In this document: one piece after another, positions 54,233 through 62,273 of the stretch
Layout of the letters: every line of letters starts with the position of its first letter
Position numbering within the stretch: position 1 is the stretch's first letter
The notes under the pieces: model-generated
Told to the model about the DNA's origin: nothing
What the model saw: only the letters and a program-made list of their open reading frames with translations
The model's database searches: none
Position numbers and translations under genes: made by a program
Assembly: GCF_900115495.1 (NCBI RefSeq)
Contig: NZ_FOWR01000005.1
Location: 124,001 to 188,000, forward strand
Reading direction: 5' to 3'
Origin: Enterovibrio norvegicus DSM 15893
GTDB lineage: Bacteria; Pseudomonadota; Gammaproteobacteria; Enterobacterales; Vibrionaceae
Length of the DNA stretch: 64,000 nt

Positions 54233-54916
54233 TCATTTCTCTCTTTCCTGATGGAGAAAGGTTAGGATTGTTTGGTCTGAATACGCCTGATAGTGCACTA
54301 AAAACGTTTGATCAAACGTCAGCGAATCGTCAAAACGGAAATTCAAAGAAAGAGACATTATTTGCTTCTTTGCCTCCAAACCTGACACCTTTACAGCATC
54401 AAAACCCACAACCTGTTTGATTCTCGGAAAGAGTGCTTTGTAGAGTGCTTCTTTTGCTGAGAACACGACAGTAAGAAACGTTTCTCTGCTGCTAAACTCT
54501 TTGCTGTATTTCGACTCCTTTTCACAGACAACGCAATGCCAGATCTGATTGCATATTTCGGGTGAGATCAAAGGTTCAATATCTACCCCTAAATATGTCA
54601 CATCTGAACAATACGCAGCCACTGCGACGGCGATACCTTGGCAGTGAGAAATTGATCCTATGGTATTAGCAGGCCAAACCGGCTCGCGGTTTGGTCCAAT
54701 AGGGATGTCTATTGGTTTTGAAATCCCAAGGCTTTGTAGAGCTTCAAAAGCGCAATAACGACCTGCAGCAAATTCACACTTGCGTTTTAGTACCGCCTCA
54801 CTAACCATCTGAGACGGTAAACGTATCCCAATGGAAGACATGCGATATAAGTATTCGTTGTCATAAGAGATATTGGTTGAAACAAAGACAACCTTACTTG
54901 TTAAAGATTTCCTCAT
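54233..54916 (-). CDS. 4'-phosphopantetheinyl transferase, EntD type
   Basis: 227 residues. The Sfp/EntD motifs are in order: RYCAFEAL, GPNREPVWP, GSISHCQGIAVAVAA, the Mg-binding YLGVDIEPL and FSAKEALYKALFP. It moves phosphopantetheine from coenzyme A to a serine of a carrier protein, switching on NRPS, PKS or similar synthases. No carrier protein is visible in this window, so its client is missing or lies past the right edge. It follows the 639-residue reductase gene by five bases, so it is part of the same transcription unit. Confidence 0.92.
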   Translation of the reverse strand: MRKSLTSKVVFVSTNISYDNEYLYRMSSIGIRLPSQMVSEAVLKRKCEFAAGRYCAFEALQSLGISKPIDIPIGPNREPVWPANTIGSISHCQGIAVAVAAYCSDVTYLGVDIEPLISPEICNQIWHCVVCEKESKYSKEFSSRETFLTVVFSAKEALYKALFPRIKQVVGFDAVKVSGLEAKKQIMSLSLNFRFDDSLTFDQTFLVHYQAYSDQTILTFLHQEREK

Positions 54917-54921
54917 GATAT

Positions 54922-56841
54922 CTATCCAACAAGCTTTTCAATCTTCCTGTCAGCTTCTTTATGCACTGTACTCGGCGAAGCTAGCGTGATCAACGCTTGA
55001 ACATCACCCTGGTCGAACAATTCCCATGTCACTGATCCTCCGTTGGGAAGTAATATATATTCCAATGCTTCGCGTTCCATTTCACGTATCAAGTGAGAGA
55101 GCTCTGGGCACCCTAAATTTGTAAATAACTTAGCGTATAAACAATCATTTATAGTAAAGCTAATCTTCCGTGAAGTACTGATATCGAGGCTGACTGAAAG
55201 GATATTTAAGTGTTGATAGCTCCTAAGATACGCGATCCAATAATCTGTTGCTCCTTGGCATGGGTCTTCTAATAGTGAGAACAATTGGGTATCCGGCCAT
55301 AGCCATCGCATTTCCATTTTTCCTGTTTCAAGAAACATTTTTCGGTAAAGTAAAAACGCAGTTTCTTGACCTAAAACATCACGTGCGCATGAGTATCCCG
55401 AGGTAAACATGCTGATATCTTTAACGGCTTTATCCCAGATCTCTTTTTGGGGTAACGGTGTCTCGGATGAGAAGTCGCTTAGCTGTTTTTGATGTGCTCG
55501 CCATCTAAAAAGTGTTTTACCAATAAACCCTGCAAAAGAGAGCGGACTTAGTCTGCTTTTTAGCGCTTTCCAGATCTCTGACTGAAGCAAAAACTCCTTT
55601 TGCAAAGGGATCATTCTTGGGTGCTGTTTCGGTGCGGTATACCAGTTTTGGTAGTAGTGCTTCATGTCCTTGACAGATTTTTCGGGGCACTCCACCCAGC
55701 CAAAATAAAGGCCAGACATCTTTAACGCATCAGTGTTGGCTTCCTTAAAAGTGACTCCTTGCGTGTTGAGCAATTTCAGTAGCAATGTTCGATGATGCTC
55801 ACTGATATTTTCGATGCCAAATACGCCACTCATATCTGTCATTTGATCACTGAGGTAAAGTTCAGCGCAGCATGCAGCGACGAGAGCAGTAAGATCATAA
55901 GACGAAATCATACCGTGGAGGAGTAGGCCTTTTTCTGGTTCATTGTCGGGGTAGCACCAAAGAATGGTATCTGGGTCGGCGTCTTTTTTGTCCTTCATTT
56001 GCTGGCCACTTTTGTAAAACTTTTCGGCCAGTTGATTATTGCGCCGCTCATTGGGAGATATGAAAGCAAAAAACTTAGCAACGCTCTGTTTTAGATATTG
56101 AATACTGTAGCGAGCATCTAAGCCTTCAATATGTTGATAGAGGTCACCACGCTTTGCTTCAAGGCCTGCACTTTCTACCGAGGAGTAGGGAATGAGAAGG
56201 TTTTTTGTAGTGTGGCCGAGAAAGGTGAATGCTTCTTTTCCATCACACCATGGTGTTTTTATTTTTTTTCTTTTTCCATCAATAAACCAAAGCACATAAC
56301 GACTGAAGCTAGCAAGAATGGCATAAGGGCTCGCTTTTCCTCCGCCATAGGCGGCACCCATATAAGCTCTTATTGCGTAGTTTTTATCTTCTGACCGATT
56401 TTCTTCTGCAATCTTAGATAGCATTAATGTGGATAAGCCTGGCATGAAGCCCATTCCAGTTAACATCAAAAGGTGACTGCTTTTGGCCGCTTCATTTAGT
56501 GAGAAAATACTATCTGCTGCAGAAAGGCTGTCGTTTATATCAATACAATCAACGCAGGCTTTTAAACAAAGAAGATGGGTTTTTGCTTGGATTGTTTCCA
56601 TTGGCCCCAGTGCAATAATCGCGAGATCAAAGGATGAGAGGGTATCAACTGCGCTGTCGGGATCATCAAGATCAAAATGGACAAATGGGACCTTGTTAAG
56701 AGATTGGCCACCAGACTGGCGAGATGTGCCGACGAGGTCTAAATGAGGATGCATAGCGGTAAGAAAACGAATAATTCGACGCCCAGTTTCTCCGCTACCT
56801 CCAATGACAATGACTCTCTTTTTATTTACTGGCGACGTCAT
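54922..56841 (-). CDS. Saccharopine-dehydrogenase-like reductase with extra C-terminal domain
   Basis: 639 residues. Residues about 8-385 form a saccharopine-dehydrogenase-like NAD(P)H oxidoreductase: Rossmann motif VIGGSGETGRRII, ALGPMETIQAK, CIDINDSLSAADSI and LTGMGFMPGLSTLML. The same signatures occur in the next gene, so the two are paralogues. The remaining 250 residues (from about QNWYTAPKQHPRM) have no counterpart there and read as a helical domain with CLYAKLFTNLGCPEL and LPNGGSVTWEL; from memory this looks a little like L-2-amino-thiazoline-4-carboxylate hydrolase-type domains, which is a weak impression. The substrate is unknown. Its start overlaps the upstream reductase stop, and PPTase follows. 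Confidence 0.75.
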   Translation of the reverse strand: MTSPVNKKRVIVIGGSGETGRRIIRFLTAMHPHLDLVGTSRQSGGQSLNKVPFVHFDLDDPDSAVDTLSSFDLAIIALGPMETIQAKTHLLCLKACVDCIDINDSLSAADSIFSLNEAAKSSHLLMLTGMGFMPGLSTLMLSKIAEENRSEDKNYAIRAYMGAAYGGGKASPYAILASFSRYVLWFIDGKRKKIKTPWCDGKEAFTFLGHTTKNLLIPYSSVESAGLEAKRGDLYQHIEGLDARYSIQYLKQSVAKFFAFISPNERRNNQLAEKFYKSGQQMKDKKDADPDTILWCYPDNEPEKGLLLHGMISSYDLTALVAACCAELYLSDQMTDMSGVFGIENISEHHRTLLLKLLNTQGVTFKEANTDALKMSGLYFGWVECPEKSVKDMKHYYQNWYTAPKQHPRMIPLQKEFLLQSEIWKALKSRLSPLSFAGFIGKTLFRWRAHQKQLSDFSSETPLPQKEIWDKAVKDISMFTSGYSCARDVLGQETAFLLYRKMFLETGKMEMRWLWPDTQLFSLLEDPCQGATDYWIAYLRSYQHLNILSVSLDISTSRKISFTINDCLYAKLFTNLGCPELSHLIREMEREALEYILLPNGGSVTWELFDQGDVQALITLASPSTVHKEADRKIEKLVG

Positions 56842-57989
56842 GCGATTTTCTCCTCAATGATGTGTTTTTTGACGTTTTGTTCGATTGACCATTCGGCAAT
56901 GTTTTCTTCTTCGAGGTAAGACAAAAATGTTGATGAAGCGATAGCTTGGTGCAGCATAAGTACACCCGCCTTCGTGCATTTACCCTCTAGAACGCATCTG
57001 GCAGCGATACCAATGGTTTTACCCGTTGCTTGGTAAGTGTTTGTCAGTGTTAGTTGGGCGTTAGACTGGATCTCTTTGCCTTTGAGTAAAGTGACTTGAA
57101 TGCCATAGAAGGGGCTGAGAGATTCAAGATCTTTTCTGGACGCTTTTTCAAGTAGTCTGGCGGCGAAGTTGTTTGTGAAGCGGAATTTATATAGCCCTAA
57201 TAACTTGGCCAAAATACAAACTTTCATTGCACGAGGGCCAATATTGGTTCCATACGTTCGTAAATTATGAATATCACACTCTTTTACAAGCTCTAGTGCT
57301 TCCTCTGAATACACCAACATGGTGTTTGCTGGTGTGTCGAGCGCAGGAAAGTTGACAGCGCTTTTTGCTTGGCGGAAGGGGGCTTTTAACAAGATGTTGT
57401 TTTCAAAGTAGGCAAACCCTCGATCTATACCAAACCCACCTAAGCTGTTGATAATGTCCCAGGCAGAATTAAATGACCATGCGTCGCGCCCGACATACTG
57501 CATCTCAATCTCGTCAATCGCTGATACGTCATATGACTGTTCTAATACGTATTTTGGAAACAGACCCGATAAGCCGGGCAGTAGACCTACGTTAATGATG
57601 AGTGGAACGCTCGAAGGCACGCGCTTTTCATCTTTCTTCAGACCTTGGAAGACAGGATCGTAACCGCCCGCATCTATAAAAGCCGTGCCAGATGTTTTAC
57701 ATGCTTTTGCTACCCGGTCACCGATGATGCCTGACGGGCCCACACAAGAGATAACAAGAGAGTACTGTTTGCAATGAGAATGGAGCGAAGGTTCGTCCAT
57801 CACATCAATGTGTTTTGTGGACACTCTTTGAATCCCATCTCGCTTTGGAAAATCAGCCGGAGTGGCAGAGCGAGATGCAACCACGATCATGTGAGATGTT
57901 TTGTCTAAGAGATATTGGACAACCTCATGACCCACTTGCCCTTTGCCCCCTAGAACTAAAATACCGGATTTTTGTTGTTGAGCATTCAT
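56838..57989 (-). CDS. Saccharopine-dehydrogenase-like reductase
   Basis: 383 residues. The Rossmann motif LVLGGKGQVGHEVVQYLL is near the N-terminus, followed by VISCVGPSGIIGDRVAK, AFIDAGGYDPVF and LIINVGLLPGLSGLFPKY, the pattern of the saccharopine dehydrogenase-like superfamily. It likely reduces an imine, ketone or thioester-derived group with NAD(P)H. The poly-G ribosome-binding site AGGGGGG precedes the ATG. It is the first of three coupled genes (this one, the 639-residue paralogue and PPTase) and follows the TonB receptor gene by 97 bases, probably in one iron-regulated unit. It is not a Gfo/Idh/MocA-type thiazolinyl imide reductase as in pyochelin or yersiniabactin pathways. Confidence 0.78.
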   Translation of the reverse strand: MNAQQQKSGILVLGGKGQVGHEVVQYLLDKTSHMIVVASRSATPADFPKRDGIQRVSTKHIDVMDEPSLHSHCKQYSLVISCVGPSGIIGDRVAKACKTSGTAFIDAGGYDPVFQGLKKDEKRVPSSVPLIINVGLLPGLSGLFPKYVLEQSYDVSAIDEIEMQYVGRDAWSFNSAWDIINSLGGFGIDRGFAYFENNILLKAPFRQAKSAVNFPALDTPANTMLVYSEEALELVKECDIHNLRTYGTNIGPRAMKVCILAKLLGLYKFRFTNNFAARLLEKASRKDLESLSPFYGIQVTLLKGKEIQSNAQLTLTNTYQATGKTIGIAARCVLEGKCTKAGVLMLHQAIASSTFLSYLEEENIAEWSIEQNVKKHIIEEKIA

Positions 57990-58041
57990 GAATATGGCGC
58001 CCCCCTATGACGCGACTTAAAAAGATCTGATGAATGTTTAG

Positions 58042-58076
58042 GATGAAACCTGTCGCGCTGACACGCAGGTTTCATC
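58042..58076 (-). terminator. Weak hairpin after the TonB receptor gene
   Basis: GATGAAACCTG / CAGGTTTCATC, an eleven-base perfect stem with a 13-base loop, lies just past the receptor stop. There is no T-run, so read-through into the reductase genes is likely. Confidence 0.5.
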
Positions 58077-58086
58077 TACACTAAGG

Positions 58087-60249
58087 TCAAAAATGGCTGG
58101 TCAATGTGATGCCTACGCTAAGGGGATCTGCTGCTTCAGCGGTGGGGCCGGTACCAAAATCATACTGTACGGTTGAGTAGTGCTCGTCGAGTGCATTTTT
58201 CACCCATAGATATGCATCCCATGATGAAGCTTCTAAGCCGACTTTGGCATTGATCAATTGGTAAGGTTCCTGTTTGAGGGTATTTAAGCTGTTGAAGTAA
58301 TACTCACCAATATGTGTGGTATCGATACGGCTAAAAAGATCCCAGTCGTCTGTCAGCGGGATTCTATGCTGAACAGCAAGATTGGCGGTGAAGTTGGGTG
58401 TATTCACCATCTTCTTACCGTTGCAGTTTTTTGTTGAACCCAACAAATCACAATTATCATATTTGCGGTACTCGGCATTGGTGATACTTCCCCCCAGCTC
58501 GATGAGCCAGTTGTTGGCGGGGATGTATCTCGCTTCGAATTCGAGGCCTTGGCTTCTAGCTCGACCAGCATTATCGGTGAGTACTTGATTGGTGGCCTTT
58601 ACGAGTTGTTGAACCTGTTGATCTTTTATGTCGATAAGAAAAATGGCAGCAGAAAGGTCGAGCTTATTGTCGAGTTGTGTTGTTTTATAGCCTAATTCAT
58701 AGTTTGTCGTCGTTTCTTCGTCGTAGGCGGGGTCATTCTGGCTCGGGTAAAGGTGATCGAAGCCACCAGCTCGGTAACCACGACTGACTGATGAGTACAC
58801 CATCGAGCTGTCGCCGAATGTGTAAGTAACACCAATCTTAGGAAGCCATATATCAAAATCTTTGGTACCAGCTATCGAGACGTTAGAGGTACTTTGGTTA
58901 TTGAATTTTATGTCAGCTTTTCGTTTCTCTCGATCAAGTCGTAGACCACCTGTTATCACCAATGCTGGCGTAATGTTGTAGTCTAGCTGCCCAAACGCTG
59001 CGTAGCCGGAATTGGTTTTCTTTACATTTGATCTATCTACGTAAGGTCCGCCATAACCAATACCTGTGTAATCGAGGTCGTTTCGACCGCGTACCTTGTA
59101 ATCACTGGCATAGGCATAAAGCCCAGCGAGCCATTGGAGATCAGAAGGGCTAGTCGATGCCCAACGAAACTCTTGAGATAACTGTGTTTGTTTTTCATCT
59201 GAACTTGAGTGGAAAACAAAGAGGGCACTGCTGTTTGCATCCTGATCGGCAGAACTATTATTCTCCCAATCTCTCCATCCCGTGATTGATGTAAAATCGA
59301 TGGTGTCATAATTTTTCGTAAGAGACAGAGAGGCACCAATCGAGTCTCTATTATCTTTACCTTTGAAGTCGTTATTGATCTTTTCCGGATTGTTTTTGAT
59401 AAAGTCAGCCAGACCTAGGGCGTAGGAATCATCTCTAAGGCGTTGATAGTCGACGGCTAAATTAACCTCGATAGAATCTGATGGAAGCCATCTCAGCGTC
59501 GTTCTGGCAAAAAAATCGTCTTTTTTACCATAGTCCGAACCATCAAAAATATTTTCTATATGTCCATCACTTTGCACGCCGGCGACACTTAAGCCCGCAA
59601 AAAGACGATCTTCAACAATAGGGGTATATACAGTGGCGCTGAGCTTTCTCTCATTTAAGCTGTCAGCGGAAAGTGATGCGCGTCCTTCCGTGAAGTTGTC
59701 GGGTTTGTTGGTAACAACATTGATGATCCCTGCTAGAGAATTACCGCCGTATAATGTTCCCTGAGGCCCTCGTAAAACCTCAATGCGTTCGATATCGATC
59801 AAATCAAGATCGAACATACCGTTGTTCGTGTAGTTCACACCATCAACATAAAACCCGACGGTAGGATCAGTAAATAGACCTGGCCCAATCCCACGAATAA
59901 AGATGTTACTCTCTCTGCTACCGCCCCATGTGAAAATATGAAGATTGGGGGTGTGCTGAGCCAGCTCGGATATTGTTGTAATTTCAGCATCTTTCAGATC
60001 TAGGTCTGTTTTAACCGATAGACTCGAAGGAACATACATCATATTTTCACTTCGTTTATCTGCAGTGACGGTAATGACGTCAAGAACATCTTGCTCACTT
60101 GCATAGCCTGAAGAAGCGAAATGGAACAGACATAAACCTAAGAGAGGCCAACCTATTTTCATACCAGTTTTATCGCTGGTTTGCATGGGCATGGACTTGG
60201 TTTTATTTGAGGGTCGTGGTTGTTCTGGCGTTAAGGGGGTAACCCGCAT
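58087..60249 (-). CDS. TonB-dependent outer-membrane siderophore receptor
   Basis: 720 residues. The ATG at 60249 has AAGGAG nine bases upstream, so I keep it, although about 28 residues precede the hydrophobic signal core (WPLLGLCLFHFASSGYAS). A TonB box (DVITV) follows, then the plug (IRGIGPGLFTDPTVGFYVDGV, EVLRGPQGTLYGGNSLAGIINVVT) and a 22-strand barrel ending SVGITLTSHF with terminal Phe. It imports a ferric chelate using TonB energy. The plug resembles FyuA/pesticin-type and IutA-unlike receptors; the ligand is not determinable here. A Fur box and promoter lie directly upstream, and the FecBCDE-type ABC importer genes precede it. Confidence 0.92.
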   Translation of the reverse strand: MRVTPLTPEQPRPSNKTKSMPMQTSDKTGMKIGWPLLGLCLFHFASSGYASEQDVLDVITVTADKRSENMMYVPSSLSVKTDLDLKDAEITTISELAQHTPNLHIFTWGGSRESNIFIRGIGPGLFTDPTVGFYVDGVNYTNNGMFDLDLIDIERIEVLRGPQGTLYGGNSLAGIINVVTNKPDNFTEGRASLSADSLNERKLSATVYTPIVEDRLFAGLSVAGVQSDGHIENIFDGSDYGKKDDFFARTTLRWLPSDSIEVNLAVDYQRLRDDSYALGLADFIKNNPEKINNDFKGKDNRDSIGASLSLTKNYDTIDFTSITGWRDWENNSSADQDANSSALFVFHSSSDEKQTQLSQEFRWASTSPSDLQWLAGLYAYASDYKVRGRNDLDYTGIGYGGPYVDRSNVKKTNSGYAAFGQLDYNITPALVITGGLRLDREKRKADIKFNNQSTSNVSIAGTKDFDIWLPKIGVTYTFGDSSMVYSSVSRGYRAGGFDHLYPSQNDPAYDEETTTNYELGYKTTQLDNKLDLSAAIFLIDIKDQQVQQLVKATNQVLTDNAGRARSQGLEFEARYIPANNWLIELGGSITNAEYRKYDNCDLLGSTKNCNGKKMVNTPNFTANLAVQHRIPLTDDWDLFSRIDTTHIGEYYFNSLNTLKQEPYQLINAKVGLEASSWDAYLWVKNALDEHYSTVQYDFGTGPTAEAADPLSVGITLTSHF

Positions 60250-60284
60250 GACGTTATACTCCTTGTCAAAGGTTAGATTTTCAT

Positions 60285-60303
60285 GGGAATGATTCTCATA
60301 ATC
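60285..60303 (-). promoter_or_regulatory. Fur box upstream of the TonB receptor
   Basis: On the minus strand GATTATGAGAATCATTCCC matches the 19-base Fur consensus GATAATGATAATCATTATC at 15 positions. It covers the proposed -10 element, so Fur with iron would block transcription of the receptor and the genes downstream. Confidence 0.75.
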
Positions 60304-60322
60304 ATCTAGTTTGCATTGACAA
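60295..60322 (-). promoter_or_regulatory. Candidate sigma-70 promoter of the receptor operon
   Basis: Minus-strand TTGTCA (60317-60322) as -35 and TATGAG (60295-60300) as -10, with a 16-base spacer. The -10 lies inside the Fur box. Confidence 0.5.
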
Positions 60323-60402
60323 GCATTGCGCTGCTACCCGATACGGTTTCTATTACCCGAATAAGTTCAATATTCACAACATTATTTGTGCACGTTGAGG
60401 TT

Positions 60403-61188
60403 TTAACGTGCACCGAGAGGAATGGCTAGCGGGTAAATTTTATTTCCGTCTCGCCGAGTTTGCATCTCAACATCAATGCCAAAGACCTTCATCATCATTT
60501 TTTCGTTAACCGCGTTTATTGGCGTGTCATCGGTAATGATATTTCCATGTTGCAGAGTGACTATGCGATCAGCAAATTGGCTTGCTTGGTTGATATCATG
60601 CAACACCATGGCAATGGTGAGTTGTTGTTGCTGATTTAACGCCCTTAAAAGAGAAAGGATTTCATACTGATGGCCAATATCTAGATAAGTGGTGGGCTCA
60701 TCAAGTAACAATAATTTCGCTTGTTGTGCAATACATAAGGCAAGCCAACCTCGCTGCCTTTCGCCACCTGAAAGATGATTAAATGAACGATGTTTGTACT
60801 TTGTCATACCCGTGAGTTTTAGCGCGTTCTCTATGGCATCCACGTCTTTTTGAGTGACTTTACCCAGAAGCCCTTGGTAAGCGAAGCGGCCATGGGATAC
60901 CAACTGGTAGACGGAGATATCGTCTGGTGCCATTGGATCTTGAGGTAGAAAAGCAATCTCTTTAGCGAGGGCTTTTTTAGACCAGTCTTTTAGCGGCTTC
61001 TCGTTCAACGTAATTGTCCCTTGTCTTGGCTTAAGGACACCAGCCAAGGCTTTTAACAACGTAGATTTGCCGCATCCGTTTGCGCCGACTAGGCAAGTGA
61101 TCTCTCCAGCATGCAGTGTCAGAGAGACTGAAGGGATAATAATGTTCGATTGATAACCAAGCGTAAGCTGGTATGCAGATAACGTCAT
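60403..61188 (-). CDS. Fe-siderophore ABC transporter ATPase (FecE/FhuC type)
   Basis: 261 residues. Walker A VGANGCGKSTLL, signature LSGGERQRGWLALC, Walker B LLLDEPTTYLD and the switch His in MVLHDINQAS are intact. The family imports ferric siderophores. It overlaps the second permease gene by four bases (ATGA), so ABC components are translated together. It powers the permease pair encoded just upstream. Confidence 0.94.
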   Translation of the reverse strand: MTLSAYQLTLGYQSNIIIPSVSLTLHAGEITCLVGANGCGKSTLLKALAGVLKPRQGTITLNEKPLKDWSKKALAKEIAFLPQDPMAPDDISVYQLVSHGRFAYQGLLGKVTQKDVDAIENALKLTGMTKYKHRSFNHLSGGERQRGWLALCIAQQAKLLLLDEPTTYLDIGHQYEILSLLRALNQQQQLTIAMVLHDINQASQFADRIVTLQHGNIITDDTPINAVNEKMMMKVFGIDVEMQTRRDGNKIYPLAIPLGAR

Positions 61189-62270
61189 GAGCGTCGTCCA
61201 ATCTGTTGTTGTAAAAGGAAGAGTAAAATGGGTATTCCCAGTAGGGTTGTTATGGCTCCCGCTGGCAGTTCAATGGGGCTGACGATAGTTCTCGCTAAGA
61301 TATCAGCAGCAAGAGTCAGGCAAGCGCCTAGCAGTGCACTGACCCAAAATTGTTTTTTAATATCACCGCGTACAAGCAGTTTGGCAACATGGGGAACAAT
61401 CAAGCCTACAAAACCGATGGGTCCACTCACAGCAATTGCACTGGCAGCGAAGACGACAGCAATAGCTATACATGCGATTCGCCAAGCCAAAACATTTACG
61501 CCCATTGTTTGAGCTTGTTGCTCATTAAAGCGAAGTATTGACATGGGTGATGTTAAGAAAGGCACGATACACACTCCTATGAGTGTCCATGGCAACACAA
61601 TCATGATGTGGGAAAAGTCTCTGGCGTAGAGACTCCCAGCCAACCATAGAACGGTGGTCTCTGTTCTCCCTCCGCCCCAGACGATCACTAGCCACATGAC
61701 AATGGCATTGGTTATCGCACCTACAGCAAACCCATTGAGCGTCAGCGTGATAGGCCGAAGTCTTGTTTTAAGCGACAGCAATACAACGAAAAGTGTAGAC
61801 AGTGCGCCTCCCACGAGTGCAGCGAAGGGAAGCCAGGTTAAGGACAAGTTAAAAGGGCTGTTAAAAAACAGGACTGCGTTGAGGTAATCAGCCAAAAGTA
61901 AAAAAATCACAATGGCTAAACTAGCGCCACTTGAAATACCAACGATGCTTGGGTCTGCAAGCGGATTTCGTGTCACGGCTTGGAGAATGAGCCCTGATAG
62001 CGCGAAATGAAAGCCAACCAGTAATGCAAGCAGGGTGCGAGGTAGGCGAAGGTTCCATGTCACCTCATGTGCCGTCGTAGCTGGCGTATTAAACATCAGT
62101 GCGTTTAACACTTCAGAAGGAGAAAGGTGGATCGAGCCAGACATCAGAGACAGCAAGATCAGTAGCAGAGTGACGAACCAAAGCGAGAACAACACTCGCC
62201 GATAATGCTTGCCGGATGTAGGCCGGTTCGTCGCCATATCTTGTGTGCTTTCTAGGGAAGCCATTGTCAT
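61185..62270 (-). CDS. Fe-siderophore ABC transporter permease 2 (FecCD family)
   Basis: 361 residues with about ten membrane helices. The FecCD motifs are seen: PRTLLALLVGFHFALSGLILQAVTRNPLADPSIVGISSGASLAIV and GPIGFVGLIVPHVAKLLV (contact with the ATPase), trimmed here by position to about residues 90-135 and 285-305. It starts four bases after the first permease stop and overlaps the ATPase gene. It would form a heterodimeric channel with permease 1. Confidence 0.93.
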   Translation of the reverse strand: MTMASLESTQDMATNRPTSGKHYRRVLFSLWFVTLLLILLSLMSGSIHLSPSEVLNALMFNTPATTAHEVTWNLRLPRTLLALLVGFHFALSGLILQAVTRNPLADPSIVGISSGASLAIVIFLLLADYLNAVLFFNSPFNLSLTWLPFAALVGGALSTLFVVLLSLKTRLRPITLTLNGFAVGAITNAIVMWLVIVWGGGRTETTVLWLAGSLYARDFSHIMIVLPWTLIGVCIVPFLTSPMSILRFNEQQAQTMGVNVLAWRIACIAIAVVFAASAIAVSGPIGFVGLIVPHVAKLLVRGDIKKQFWVSALLGACLTLAADILARTIVSPIELPAGAITTLLGIPILLFLLQQQIGRRS

Positions 62271-62273
62271 TTT

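Noticed and set aside
54097-54420. 107-codon plus-strand frame across the AraC/PPTase gap
   Set aside because: It covers the Fur box and the AraC promoter and overlaps the PPTase 3' end antisense. The hydrophobic stretch is probably chance.
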